Below, one piece after another: positions 26,179-34,646 of a DNA stretch of 64,000 nt. Location of the stretch: contig NZ_CP094828.1 in NCBI RefSeq assembly GCF_022865125.1, forward strand, positions 3,651,219-3,715,218, written 5' to 3'. The notes under the pieces were generated by a model. The model did no database searches, had not been told where the DNA came from, and saw only the letters and a program-made list of their open reading frames with translations. Source of the stretch: Acuticoccus sp. I52.16.1. Its GTDB lineage: Bacteria > Pseudomonadota > Alphaproteobacteria > Rhizobiales > Amorphaceae. How positions within the stretch are numbered: the first letter of the stretch is position 1; each line of letters starts with the position of its first letter. The position numbers and the translations under genes were made by a program.

Positions 26179-27582
26179 TCAGAGGCGTTTGAGGACGCCC
26201 AGCACCTTGCGCACCCAGGGTTTGTCCAGCTTCTCGCCGAAGTAGCTGGTCGCGGCGCGCTTGCCCGCCTCGGAGAGCGTCGGATAGGCGGGCGTGAAGG
26301 AGGCGATGGTCGCCGGCTTCACCTTGGCCGCCAGCGCCAGCGCGTAGGTGGCGATGATGTCGCCCGCCGTCGGCGCCACCACCGTCGCGCCCATCAACTT
26401 GCCGCGGCCCGACAGGACGAGTTTGACGAAGCCGGCCGTCGCGCCCTCGGCCCGCGCGCGGTCGTTGCCGGACAGGGGGGCGGTCCAGACGCTCGCCTTC
26501 GGGTCCGCGGCCCGCGCCTCCGCCTCGGTGAGGCCGACCTGGGCGACCTCGGGGCTGGTGTAGGTGCAGCGCGGCATCAGCGCCGGGTCGTAGGTGACGG
26601 GGAGGCGGAAGACGATCGCCTTCACCGCGAGGCTCGCCTGGTGACCCGCGACGTGGGTGAACTGCAACCCGCCGGTGACGTCGCCGATGGCGAAGATGCG
26701 CCGGTTGCTTGTGGTGAGGCGCTTGTCGACCGTGATGCCCTTCGCCGTCGCCGCGACGCCCGCCGCCTCGAGGCCGAGATCGAGGTTCGGCCGGCGGCCG
26801 ACGGCGACGAGGACGGCATCCGCCGTCACGGTTCGCCCGTCGGCGAGGTGGAGGGTCTTCTCCTCGCCCTCGCGACTGGCACGCGCGACCCCGGTGCCCT
26901 CGATGAGGCGGACGCCCTCCGCGCTCAGCGCCTCGCGCACGACGGCGGCGGCGTCCGGATCCTCGCGGCCGAGCAGGGCGGCGCCTTCCACCACCGTCAC
27001 CGCCGCGCCCAGCCGCTGCAGCGCCTGCGCCATCTCGCAGCCGATCGGCCCGCCGCCGATGATCGCCAGACGCGCCGGCAGGGCGGTGAGATCGAACAGG
27101 GTCTCGTTGGTGAGCGGGTCGCAGGCGGCGAGCCCCTCGATCGGCGGCACCACGGGGCTCGACCCGGTCGCGATGACGAAGCGACGCGCACGGATGGTGC
27201 GTCCGCCCGCCTCCAACACGTCAGGCCCGGTAAAGCGCGCGTCCGCCTGGATCACGGTGACGCCCAGCCCCTCGAACCGCTCCACCGAATCGTGCGGCGC
27301 GATGCCGGCGATGACGCCGTGCACGTGGGCATGGACGGCCGCATAGTCGACCTGCGGCGTGGCGTGGACGCCGAACGGGGCGCCGGCGCGGGCGGCGTGC
27401 GCGTGCGCGGCCGCCGCGATCAGCGCCTTGGAGGGGACGCAGCCGTAGTTGAGGCAGTCGCCCCCCATCTTGCCGCGCTCCACCAGGACCACGCGCTGGC
27501 CGAAGGTCGCCGCCGCGGCCGCGACGGTGAGCCCCGCCGAGCCGGCGCCGACGACGCAGATATCATAGAGTGTGTCGGACAT
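26179..27582 (-). CDS. FAD-dependent pyridine nucleotide-disulfide oxidoreductase, MerA/Lpd-like
   Basis: The 467-residue flavoprotein has the FAD fold CVVGAGSAGL, a redox-active disulfide GGDCLNYGCVPSKAL (Cys43, Cys48), an NAD(P) fold IGGGPIGCEMAQ, a second FAD motif FAIGDV, and a C-terminal dimerisation domain. In lipoamide dehydrogenase or glutathione reductase the C-terminal dyad is His-Pro-Thr...Glu. Here the histidine position is Tyr433 (PAYPTLSE), as in mercuric reductase. There is no N-terminal metal-binding domain and no C-terminal vicinal cysteine pair, so mercury reduction is not supported. The start overlaps the stop of the VTT membrane gene by one base, so a membrane-linked redox role is likely but unspecified. 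Confidence 0.85.
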   Translation of the reverse strand: MSDTLYDICVVGAGSAGLTVAAAAATFGQRVVLVERGKMGGDCLNYGCVPSKALIAAAAHAHAARAGAPFGVHATPQVDYAAVHAHVHGVIAGIAPHDSVERFEGLGVTVIQADARFTGPDVLEAGGRTIRARRFVIATGSSPVVPPIEGLAACDPLTNETLFDLTALPARLAIIGGGPIGCEMAQALQRLGAAVTVVEGAALLGREDPDAAAVVREALSAEGVRLIEGTGVARASREGEEKTLHLADGRTVTADAVLVAVGRRPNLDLGLEAAGVAATAKGITVDKRLTTSNRRIFAIGDVTGGLQFTHVAGHQASLAVKAIVFRLPVTYDPALMPRCTYTSPEVAQVGLTEAEARAADPKASVWTAPLSGNDRARAEGATAGFVKLVLSGRGKLMGATVVAPTAGDIIATYALALAAKVKPATIASFTPAYPTLSEAGKRAATSYFGEKLDKPWVRKVLGVLKRL

Positions 27583-28424
27583 CAGGCGGCCGCCTTCGCT
27601 CGGCGCCAGCGCTTCACCGCCACCGGGATCAGCGCCGCGGCCGACAGCGCGACGATCGCCGCCAGCAGGCCGGGGGTGAGGAGGGCGCTCAGCTCGATCC
27701 GGCAGGTGCCGGCCTCGACGCAGCCGGGGTTGGCGCGCTCCTGCGCCGCGATCAACCCGCCCAGGCCGTTGCCGACCAGCGTGTAGGCCAGGGTGCCGGG
27801 GATGATGCCGATCGCGGTCGCCAGCACGTAGGTCCGCACCGGCACCTCGAACAGCGCCGGCGCGACGTTGACGAGCCAGAACGGGAAGAGCGGCACGAGG
27901 CGCAGGAATAACAGGTAGTGAAACGCGTTCTCGGTGAAGCCGTCGGCGAAGCGCTTGGCGAGCGGGCCGGCCTTCTCGCGCAGCACGCCGCCCAGCGAGG
28001 AGCGCGCGGCGATGAAGATCGCCACCGCCCCCGCCGTCGCCGCGACGACGGTGAGCGACGTGCCGAGCACCGCGCCGAAGAGAAAGCCGCCGACGATGGT
28101 GATCAGGCTCGCCCCCGGAAAGGATACCGCCACCGCGAACGCATAGAGGGCGAGATAGGCCCCCATGGTCGCGACGAAGTGGGCGTCGACGACGTCGCGC
28201 AGCCGCTCGTTGTGGCGGATGATGCTCTCCAACGACAGGCGGTCCTGGAGGCCGAGCGCATAGAACAGCACCATCGCCGCCGCGATCACCGCCAACGGCC
28301 ACAGCCGCCGCAGCGACAGCCGGCGCCGCGGCGCCCCGTCGTCCGCGGCGAGGGGGGCGGGGTTCCGGCTTGGGGGCGAGGCCCCGAGGGGAACATGCCG
28401 GTCTCGCTGCTCGGTGCGCGCCAT
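27582..28424 (-). CDS. TVP38/TMEM64 (VTT, DedA-like) family membrane protein
   Basis: The 280-residue inner-membrane protein has about five or six hydrophobic segments (for example 44-60, 86-112, 118-140, 170-200, 240-262). It carries the VTT-domain blocks FPGASLITIVGGFLFG and LFLRLVPLFPFWLVNVAPALF, with the conserved R-P pair region. Proteins of this family are linked to lipid or ion movement across the bilayer, but most bacterial members lack a proven substrate. It is directly upstream of, and translationally coupled to, the FAD disulfide reductase, a pairing I know from other proteobacteria. AAGGA lies 11 bases before the ATG. Confidence 0.85.
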   Translation of the reverse strand: MARTEQRDRHVPLGASPPSRNPAPLAADDGAPRRRLSLRRLWPLAVIAAAMVLFYALGLQDRLSLESIIRHNERLRDVVDAHFVATMGAYLALYAFAVAVSFPGASLITIVGGFLFGAVLGTSLTVVAATAGAVAIFIAARSSLGGVLREKAGPLAKRFADGFTENAFHYLLFLRLVPLFPFWLVNVAPALFEVPVRTYVLATAIGIIPGTLAYTLVGNGLGGLIAAQERANPGCVEAGTCRIELSALLTPGLLAAIVALSAAALIPVAVKRWRRAKAAA

Positions 28425-28551
28425 CAGCGTTCCGATCCTTTCACGCCTGGAAGATAGGAAGACGTAGCAATCGCGCTCCTCCGTTGCGAGATCGCGCGGT
28501 CCTCAAGGTTGCGTGACCGCGCTTTGGTCCCCGTTCTCGAACGGCGGCGCG

Positions 28552-28580
28552 TTGACACTGGCGGTGCGCATTCATATAGA
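28552..28580 (+). promoter_or_regulatory. Sigma-70-type promoter for rpmH-rnpA-yidC
   Basis: A perfect -35 hexamer TTGACA (28552-28557) is followed after exactly 17 bases by TATAGA (28575-28580). The predicted start site is near 28587, giving a leader of about 105 bases before rpmH. This is the best promoter match I see in the window, as expected for a highly expressed ribosomal protein operon. The leader contains GGGAG and CTCCC segments followed by five T residues, which could be a weak attenuator, but the stem is short. Confidence 0.75.
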
Positions 28581-28691
28581 AACGGGAGTCAGGGGGCCGA
28601 GCGCTCCCTTTTTCATTGTTCCGACGGGAGGGATGCGGCCGCGCTTCAGAGCGCGCGATGCGCGGGCCACCGTCGTTCAGGCGAGGCGGTC

Positions 28692-28829
28692 ATGACGAAA
28701 CGCACCTATCAACCCTCCAAGCTCGTGCGCAAGCGTCGCCACGGGTTCCGCTCCCGCATGGCCACCAAGGGTGGCCGCCTGGTGATCAACGCCCGCCGCG
28801 CCAAGGGCCGCAAGAAGCTGTCGGCCTGA
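28692..28829 (+). CDS. rpmH: 50S ribosomal protein L34
   Basis: The 45-residue, very basic protein [20 protein letters not shown]... is a complete L34 of normal length with the conserved RTYQPS and [19 protein letters not shown] segments. L34 is part of the large subunit core. It is followed at once by rnpA, the arrangement found across bacteria. Longer upstream starts in this frame (for example at 28509) are ruled out by the family N-terminus and by the promoter at 28552-28580. Confidence 0.98.
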   Translation: MTKRTYQPSKLVRKRRHGFRSRMATKGGRLVINARRAKGRKKLSA

Positions 28830-28843
28830 CCGGTCCAGCGAGA

Positions 28844-29200
28844 TTGAAGCGGCGGTCCGAGTTCAAGGCCGTCGCTAAAGGCATTCGTGTACATAGGCCG
28901 GAATTCACGCTCCAGGCGCGCCGCCGCGAGGTGGGCGAGCCGGTGATTCCCGGTCCGCGTGTCGGCTTCACGGTGACGAAGAAGGTCGGCAATGCGGTGG
29001 TGCGCAACCGTATCAAACGGCGCCTGCGTGCAATTGCGTCCGAATTTCAGCGTGAATTCGACGGCGCCACGGATTATGTGATCGTGGCCCGCCGGGAGAC
29101 GCTCGGCGCGCCGTATGCCCGTCTCGGCGACGAGCTACGACAGGCGCTCGGCGCAGCGGGCGCGAAACTCGACCGACCAGTGGTCCGAAAGAGAGCGTAA
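28844..29200 (+). CDS. rnpA: Ribonuclease P protein component
   Basis: RnpA is the small protein subunit of RNase P, which trims the 5' ends of tRNA precursors with the catalytic RNA. The 118-residue protein has LKRRSEFKAVAKG, RVGFTVTKKVGNAV and the RNR motif VRNRIKRRLRAIA, all signature elements. No ATG or GTG is suitably placed; the TTG at 28844 (TTGAAGCGG, giving M-K-R-R) fits the family N-terminus and lies 14 bases after rpmH stops. The ribosome binding site is weak, so translation may depend on rpmH. Its stop shares one base with the yidC start; the small yidD gene often found here is absent. Confidence 0.93.
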   Translation: MKRRSEFKAVAKGIRVHRPEFTLQARRREVGEPVIPGPRVGFTVTKKVGNAVVRNRIKRRLRAIASEFQREFDGATDYVIVARRETLGAPYARLGDELRQALGAAGAKLDRPVVRKRA

Positions 29201-31047
29201 TGGGCGACAATCGCAACATGTTCCTCGCCATCGGCCTGTCGCTGGCGGTGATTGTCCTATGGCAGTTCTTCTTCATCGAGCCGCAGCTGGATGCGCAGCG
29301 GCAGGTGGAGCAGCAACAGCAGGTCCTCAATCAGCAGACCGATGCGGTCGACGCGGCGAGCCCCAACGCCGCCGCGCCGGGGAGCGACATTCCGTCCGCC
29401 CCCCGCGCCGAGGGCAGCGACACTCCGCAGGCACAGACCCCCGGTGGCGACCTGACCGCCGCCACCACCGCCCCGCGCGTCCCGATCGAGACCCCCAGCG
29501 TGGACGGGTCGATCAACCTCGCCGGCGGCCGGCTCGACGATCTGAAGCTCAAGAATTACCACGTCACGCCCGACAAATCGTCCGACGAGGTCGTGCTGCT
29601 GGCCCCCGCCGGCACCGCCGAGCCCTATTTCGTCGAGACCGGCTGGGTCCCCGCCACCGGCCAGGACATCGCCGTGCCGACGTCCGCGACCGTGTGGGAG
29701 CTGACCACCGGCGAGCGGCTCACGCCCGACACGCCGATCACCCTGTCGTGGGACAACGGCGCCGGCGTCGTCTTCAACCGGACCATCTCGGTCGACGACC
29801 ACTACATGTTCACCGTCGAGCAGACGGTCACCAACAACACCGAAGAGCCGATCGCGCTGCACCCCTACAGCCGCGTGCGCCGCGAGGGGCAGATCGAGAC
29901 GCTCGGCTACTTCATCCTGCACGAGGGTTTCATCGGCGTCCTGGGTGAAGAAGGCCTCGTCCAGGAGAGCTACAAGAACGTCGCCGAGGACGGCACGCAG
30001 GCGCTCGCCCACTCCGGATCCGGCTGGCTCGGCATCACGGACAAGTACTGGGCGACGACGGTCATCCCGGACCCGGGCACGACCTTCACGCCGCGCTTCC
30101 TCTACCGCACGCCCAACGGCGTCCCCGCCTACCAGGCCGACTATCTGGCCGACGCGCTGACCATCGCGCCGGGCGAGTCGACCGCCGTCAACAACCGTGT
30201 GTTCGCCGGGGCGAAGAAGACCAAGCTGATCCAGTCCTACGAGGACTCCCTCAGCATCGATCGCTTCAACCTGCTGATCGACTGGGGTTGGTTCTACTTC
30301 ATCACCAAGCCGATGTTCTATCTCCTGGACTTCATCCAGGGCATCGTCGGCAACTTCGGCGTCGCCATTCTGATCGCGACGGTCCTCGTCAAGCTCCTGT
30401 TCTTCCCGCTCGCCCAGCGTGCCTACACGTCGATGGCGAAGATGAAGGCTCTGCAACCCAAGATCAAGCAGATGCAGGAGCGGTACAAAGACGACCGCGT
30501 GAAGCAGCAACAGGCGATGATGGAGCTGTACAAGAAGGAGAAGGTGAACCCGCTCGCCGGTTGTATCCCGATCGTCATCCAGATCCCGGTCTTCTTCTCG
30601 CTGTACAAGACGCTGTTCGTCTCCATCGAGATGCGGCACGCGCCGTTCTTCGGCTGGATCCACGACCTCTCCGCACCGGATCCGACCACGGTCTTCAACC
30701 TGTTCGGCCTGCTGCCGTTCGACCCGATGGCGGTGCCGATGATCGGCAGCTTCCTGCACATCGGCGTGTGGCCGCTCATCATGGGCGTGACCATGTGGCT
30801 GCAGATGAAGATGAACCCGTCGCCGCCCGATCCGACGCAGGCCATGATCTTCAACATCATGCCCATCTTCTTCACCTTCCTCCTCGCCTCCTTCCCGGCG
30901 GGTCTGGTGATCTACTGGGCGTGGAACAACTCGCTGTCGGTGTTGCAGCAGTACGTCATCATGCGCCGGCACGGCGTGAAGGTGGAGCTGTGGGGCAACA
31001 TTTCGGGCCTGTTCAAACGCGGCGACAAGAAAAAGAGCGCCACCTGA
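29200..31047 (+). CDS. yidC: Membrane protein insertase YidC
   Basis: YidC inserts and folds inner-membrane proteins, alone or with SecYEG. The 615-residue Gram-negative form has an N-terminal helix (about 7-25, MFLAIGLSLAVIVLWQFFF) and a Pro/Ala/Gln-rich linker. A large periplasmic beta domain (about 85-345) is followed by the conserved five-helix insertase core. The core includes GNFGVAILIATVLVKLLFFPL, the cytoplasmic helical hairpin AYTSMAKMKALQPKIKQMQE, and NPLAGCIPIVIQIPVFFSLYK. The C-terminus is basic. ATG at 29200 overlaps the rnpA stop by one base. Confidence 0.98.
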   Translation: MGDNRNMFLAIGLSLAVIVLWQFFFIEPQLDAQRQVEQQQQVLNQQTDAVDAASPNAAAPGSDIPSAPRAEGSDTPQAQTPGGDLTAATTAPRVPIETPSVDGSINLAGGRLDDLKLKNYHVTPDKSSDEVVLLAPAGTAEPYFVETGWVPATGQDIAVPTSATVWELTTGERLTPDTPITLSWDNGAGVVFNRTISVDDHYMFTVEQTVTNNTEEPIALHPYSRVRREGQIETLGYFILHEGFIGVLGEEGLVQESYKNVAEDGTQALAHSGSGWLGITDKYWATTVIPDPGTTFTPRFLYRTPNGVPAYQADYLADALTIAPGESTAVNNRVFAGAKKTKLIQSYEDSLSIDRFNLLIDWGWFYFITKPMFYLLDFIQGIVGNFGVAILIATVLVKLLFFPLAQRAYTSMAKMKALQPKIKQMQERYKDDRVKQQQAMMELYKKEKVNPLAGCIPIVIQIPVFFSLYKTLFVSIEMRHAPFFGWIHDLSAPDPTTVFNLFGLLPFDPMAVPMIGSFLHIGVWPLIMGVTMWLQMKMNPSPPDPTQAMIFNIMPIFFTFLLASFPAGLVIYWAWNNSLSVLQQYVIMRRHGVKVELWGNISGLFKRGDKKKSAT

Positions 31048-31133
31048 CCGGCGCATCCAATCCCAAGCGGGGCGGGCCGACCGCCCCGTCGGAGCCCGGT
31101 GCCTCCGCGCCGGGTTCCGGCGCGTCCGGCGCC

Positions 31134-31832
31134 ATGACCGCGGACGCTGCGGCCGTTCCGTCCGGCGGGCCGTCTCACGACGCAGCGGGCGAGGCCGAGG
31201 CCGACGCCGCGCTCGAGGCCGGCCGCATGCTGTTCGCCGGCGAATGGGTATTCACCCGCGCCTGCCACGCCATCAACCAGCTGCCCGATTCGGGGCCGGT
31301 GGAGGTCGCGTTCGCCGGCCGCTCGAATGTCGGCAAGTCGTCGCTCCTCAACGCGCTGGTGGGGCAGAAGCAGCTCGCCCGGTCGTCCAACACTCCCGGC
31401 CGGACGCGCGCGCTCAACCTCTTCGCCCGGTCCGACGGGGTCGGCCCCGTCGTGGTGGACATGCCCGGCTACGGCTACGCCAAGGCCCCCAAGGTCGAGG
31501 TCGCGGCATGGACGGCCCTGGTGTTCGACTACCTGCGAGGTCGCCCGAACCTCGCCCGCGTCTATCTCCTGATCGACGCGCGACACGGCCCCAAGCCGGT
31601 CGACGTCGAGGCGATGGGGGTGATGGACGAGGCGGCCATCTCCTACCAGGCCGTATTGACGAAGTGCGACAAGGCCGGCTCGGCCCAAGCCGCCGCGATC
31701 GCCGCCACCGAAGAGGCGCTGCGCCGGCGCCCGGCCGCGCACCCGCAGGTGCTCATGACCTCCGCGGCCAAGGGCGAGGGCATCGCCGAGCTGCGCGCCG
31801 CCATCGCCACCCTCGCAGCCCAACGCGGCTGA
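31134..31832 (+). CDS. yihA: Ribosome biogenesis GTP-binding protein YihA/YsxC
   Basis: This essential-type GTPase (also called EngB) takes part in late 50S assembly. The 232-residue protein has G1 GRSNVGKSS (Lys68), switch/G2 NTPGRTRALN, G3 DMPGYGYA, G4 TKCDK and G5 SAAKGEG. The first 35 or so residues are low-complexity Ala/Gly/Glu and not conserved. The ATG at 31134 is the first usable start after yidC; the frame upstream lacks start codons and is Pro/Gly/Ser-rich. It closes the rpmH-rnpA-yidC-yihA unit. In many Hyphomicrobiales argB follows; here it does not. Confidence 0.95.
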   Translation: MTADAAAVPSGGPSHDAAGEAEADAALEAGRMLFAGEWVFTRACHAINQLPDSGPVEVAFAGRSNVGKSSLLNALVGQKQLARSSNTPGRTRALNLFARSDGVGPVVVDMPGYGYAKAPKVEVAAWTALVFDYLRGRPNLARVYLLIDARHGPKPVDVEAMGVMDEAAISYQAVLTKCDKAGSAQAAAIAATEEALRRRPAAHPQVLMTSAAKGEGIAELRAAIATLAAQRG

Positions 31833-31902
31833 GCCCGGCCGGGCCGCGGTTGACGCTGGGCGGCGATGGCGTCGGCCTGCCGCCCTCGCGGAGGACCCCG
31901 CC

Positions 31903-32316
31903 ATGCGCATCGCCATCGCCGCCCGCCCCTCGGCCCTAATTGCCCCGGCCCTCGTGACGTTGACCTCGATCGCCGTGGCGCTGATCGGCGTATCTCCGGC
32001 CGCCGCGACGTCCGGCTGGGGCTGCTACCGCGCCAACGCCGGTCCCGGCGATCCGCTCAACGTGCGGGCCGAGCCCTCGTCCGCCGCCCCCGTCGTCGCC
32101 ACGATCGATTGGGACAGCCCCTACATCATCGCGATCGACGCGCAGGGCCTCGCCCAGGCCGACCTCTTCGAGGTGCACCGCGAGGAACTGGCGACCTGCA
32201 CTCCCGGCGACGTGCCGCTCGGAGCGCGCTGGTGCCCCGTGCGCCTCTACGGTGGCGACCAGACGATCGCCGGCTGGCTGAAACGCCGCTGGGTCGACCA
32301 CAGCGAGTGTCCCTGA
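31903..32316 (+). CDS. Secreted SH3-like domain protein
   Basis: The 137-residue protein has a signal peptide (cleavage expected after ...VSPAAA near residue 35) and then a bacterial SH3-like segment: DPLNVRAEPSSAAPVVATID with the N-V-R-x-x-P core and a final GWLKRRWVDHSEC. Such domains often bind peptidoglycan or other cell-wall ligands in the periplasm. Four cysteines in the mature part (including CYRANAG, ATCTPGD, RWCPVRL and the C-terminal SEC) may form disulfides. Function is unknown. It lies 70 bp after yihA, so co-transcription is possible. Confidence 0.75.
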   Translation: MRIAIAARPSALIAPALVTLTSIAVALIGVSPAAATSGWGCYRANAGPGDPLNVRAEPSSAAPVVATIDWDSPYIIAIDAQGLAQADLFEVHREELATCTPGDVPLGARWCPVRLYGGDQTIAGWLKRRWVDHSECP

Positions 32317-32517
32317 CGGCCGCAGCGGCGAGGCGAGCGGCGCGCAGGACCGCCCCACCGCCCGGCGGTGGGCAGGGCATATGACGCCGAAGTCGTGACC
32401 GAACCGTCACAACCCGCGTTCCGGCGGTGGCCTAGGGGGAAGTGCGCCGCAGTCTTCGGTTGTGTTTGCTGGCGCTTCATTTCAATCTAACGACGAATGA
32501 GCGCTCGGTGAGAAGCC

Positions 32518-32970
32518 ATGCTGAGTCTTCGCGTCTTCGTCTCGGCGGCCGCGGCCCTTTCGGCCGCGGCATGCAGCGCCAACCTCGACGTCTTCAAGAC
32601 GAAGGCGCCCGAGATCGTCGACGTCGAGGTGCCGGTCATCGTGGAGGGGCCGCCGGCGGCTTGGCAGAAGGACGCCATCGTCGGCTACGTCCGCGGCGCG
32701 TTTCGCGACCCCTACTCGATCCGGGACGCGGAAATCTCCTCCTCCGCGGTCCAGGCGGACGGCGCGTCGCCGGCGCGCACCATCGTCTGCGTCCAGCTCA
32801 ACGCGCGGAACGGATTCGGCGGATATGTCGGCCGGCGCATCGTGCAGTTCGATCTCGGAGGCCGCAGCGTCCGATCGGCGTCCGAGGCCCACCCGCAATG
32901 CACCGAGATGCACGGCAAAGGCGCCGTTTATCAGCCGTTTCCCGAGCTGGAAGCGCTGTCTCGGCTCTGA
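32518..32970 (+). CDS. Putative lipoprotein of unknown function
   Basis: The 150-residue protein starts with a typical lipoprotein signal ending in LSAAACSA (lipid-modified Cys near residue 19). The mature part contains VVEGPPAAWQKDAIVGYVRGAFRDPYSIRDAEIS, then ARTIVCVQLNARNGFGGYVGRRIVQF. I know similar small secreted proteins from Hyphomicrobiales with the F-x-D-P-x-S-x-R-D-A pattern, but they have no assigned role. Two cysteines in the mature part may pair. About 200 bp separate it from the SH3 protein; I saw no clear terminator or promoter in that gap. Confidence 0.7.
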   Translation: MLSLRVFVSAAAALSAAACSANLDVFKTKAPEIVDVEVPVIVEGPPAAWQKDAIVGYVRGAFRDPYSIRDAEISSSAVQADGASPARTIVCVQLNARNGFGGYVGRRIVQFDLGGRSVRSASEAHPQCTEMHGKGAVYQPFPELEALSRL

Positions 32971-33029
32971 GCCGGCTGCGGCAAGGCGCTCGCTTGATCC
33001 CGCGGCCCCCTTCGCCCGACATTGCGCGC

Positions 33030-34037
33030 ATGCGCCAATGTTTCCTCTTCGCCGCCGCTCTCCTCGTGCTGAGCACACCCGTCGCCGCCGACCTCGCCGC
33101 CGACGGCGACTGGCACGAGGCGGCCGTCGCCCCGGTCGACGCGCCGGTGATGAGCACCAGTCCGTTCGGCCTCGCCGACGCCGCGCGCGGCGATGCCCCG
33201 GCGCAGGCCGCCTCGGTGCGGTATTTCCCCGCCATCGGTGCCAGCGCCGCGATGCCCGCGCCCGCTGTGATCCTGCTGCACGGCGCCGGCGGGGTGAGCC
33301 GCAGCCGGGAGGGCCGCTACGCGCGCGAGCTGGCCGGGCAGGGGGTCGCCGTCGCCGTGGTCGACGTGTTCGGCCCGCGCGACACCGGCGATTTCATCGA
33401 GCGCCTGATGACGACGACGGAGGCGATGGCCCTCGCCGACGCCTTCGCGACCCTCGCCTGGCTCGACGCCCGGCCCGAGGTCGATGCCGCACGCACGGCG
33501 CTGATCGGCTTCTCCTACGGGGCGATGTCGTCGGTCTACGCGTCCTATCGCCAGGTGGCCGAAACCTACGATCCGCCGCTGGCCTTCGCCGCGCATGTCG
33601 CCTTCTACGGCCCCTGCATCGCCCGGTTCGAGGACGTCACCACCACGGGCGCCCCGGTCCTCATGCTGTGGGGCGACCGCGACGCCATCGTCGACCCCGC
33701 CCAGTGTCGCCTCCTGGCGGACGACCTGCGGCGCGGCGGTTCCGCGGTGACCGTGCGCCACTACGATGCGCGTCATCGCTGGGACGGGTCGCAGCGGCAA
33801 TGGAAGGCGCCGGTGCACATCGCCGGCTGCCGCTTCACCGTCGACGCCGACAACACCGTGCGCGACACATACTCGACGCTGACGATGACCGACGCTGCGA
33901 CCCGCGCGACGATCCTCTCGCTGTGCGCCAGCCGCGACGGCTACCTGATCGGCGGCGACGAGGCGGTGCGCCGGCGCTCCAACGCCGACCTCGCGGCCTT
34001 CCTCAACCCGGTCCTGTTCCCGCACGCGCCGGACTGA
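33030..34037 (+). CDS. Secreted dienelactone hydrolase-like alpha/beta hydrolase
   Basis: The 335-residue protein has a signal peptide (MRQCFLFAAALLVLSTPVAA) and an alpha/beta-hydrolase fold. The oxyanion region is HGAGG, the nucleophile elbow is GFSYG with Ser162, the acid is in WGDRDAIVDP, and the histidine in ARHRWDG. True dienelactone hydrolase uses Cys, so this is a serine hydrolase of the wider DLH family. The substrate is unknown; being exported, it may act on an ester in the periplasm. The ATG at 33030 gives a clean signal peptide. It is followed by a hairpin whose T tract serves the convergent gene. Confidence 0.78.
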   Translation: MRQCFLFAAALLVLSTPVAADLAADGDWHEAAVAPVDAPVMSTSPFGLADAARGDAPAQAASVRYFPAIGASAAMPAPAVILLHGAGGVSRSREGRYARELAGQGVAVAVVDVFGPRDTGDFIERLMTTTEAMALADAFATLAWLDARPEVDAARTALIGFSYGAMSSVYASYRQVAETYDPPLAFAAHVAFYGPCIARFEDVTTTGAPVLMLWGDRDAIVDPAQCRLLADDLRRGGSAVTVRHYDARHRWDGSQRQWKAPVHIAGCRFTVDADNTVRDTYSTLTMTDAATRATILSLCASRDGYLIGGDEAVRRRSNADLAAFLNPVLFPHAPD

Positions 34038-34050
34038 CGGCACCCCGACG

Positions 34051-34082
34051 AAAAACGCCCGCGAGGGTCTTCCCGCGGGCGT
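34051..34082 (-). terminator. Intrinsic terminator for the minus-strand secreted protein gene
   Basis: A 9-bp perfect stem (ACGCCCGCG at 34055-34063 with CGCGGGCGT at 34074-34082) closes a 10-base loop. The five A residues at 34051-34054/34055 become a T tract on the minus strand, so termination is of transcription coming from the gene at 34146-34646. The stem may also end the convergent hydrolase transcript. Confidence 0.8.
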
Positions 34083-34145
34083 GATGTCGGTGGGGGGAGC
34101 GAGGCGGGGAGTCCGGCGTCATCGATGGGTGCCGGGTGCCGCCGG

Positions 34146-34646
34146 TCAGCGCGGCGGGGCGGGGATCGCCACGCGGCAGCGCCCGTCGTAGACGCGCCAG
34201 CGGTCGTACCCGTCGATGCAGACGTAGACGTTCCAGGAGATGCCGACGAAACCGGAGTCTTCCTCGACGAAATAGTAGGCGCGGGCATGGTCGCCGTTGT
34301 CGAGCTGGACTGAGCCCTCGCAGTAGCGCCGCACCAGCGGGCTGGGATTGTAGACGCTCTGGGGAAGCTCGCCGATGGCGGTGAACGTCTTCACGCGCGG
34401 GACGCGGTAGGCGGGGCTGGCGCGGTTGCTGAAGCGCAGCGCCGCGCTCACGACCGTCTTCGACGTGCAGGCCGGAACGTCTTCGTCATTCGGGCAATCA
34501 GTCGGGTCGCCCCAAATGAAGTAGTTGTTGAAGATGTTGCAACGCTTGGCCTTTTGCACCGGCTCGGCGGCGAGATCGGCGGCCTGGACCACCGGCGCCT
34601 GGCACACCAGGACGGCGGCTATAAGCGCCGCGGCGAATCGAACCAT
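34146..34646 (-). CDS. Secreted protein of unknown function, cysteine-rich
   Basis: The protein of 166 residues has a signal peptide (MVRFAAALIAAVLVCQAPVVQAA). The mature part has six cysteines (for example RCNIF, DCPND, ACTSK, RYCEGS, VCIDG, GRCRV), suggesting disulfide bonds in the periplasm. I do not recognise a catalytic motif. I prefer the ATG at 34646, which is seven bases after AGGGG; the ATG six bases upstream lies too close to that site. It has its own terminator (34051-34082) and is divergent from the ABC exporter genes. Confidence 0.7.
   Translation of the reverse strand: MVRFAAALIAAVLVCQAPVVQAADLAAEPVQKAKRCNIFNNYFIWGDPTDCPNDEDVPACTSKTVVSAALRFSNRASPAYRVPRVKTFTAIGELPQSVYNPSPLVRRYCEGSVQLDNGDHARAYYFVEEDSGFVGISWNVYVCIDGYDRWRVYDGRCRVAIPAPPR

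Noticed and set aside
26179-27582. Mercuric reductase (merA)
   Set aside because: The C-terminal vicinal cysteines and the N-terminal metal-binding domain are missing and no mer genes are adjacent; only the tyrosine at the dyad position resembles MerA.
28584-28613. Attenuator hairpin in the rpmH leader (GGGAG/CTCCC then five T)
   Set aside because: Only five base pairs across a 15-base loop; too weak to call by eye.
29257-31056. 599-codon minus-strand frame opposite yidC
   Set aside because: Antisense to the most conserved part of YidC; composition rich in His, Arg, Asp and Val, typical of reverse-frame artefacts.
33030-34037. True dienelactone hydrolase (clcD-like)
   Set aside because: The nucleophile is serine and the protein has a signal peptide, unlike the cytoplasmic cysteine enzyme of chlorocatechol degradation.
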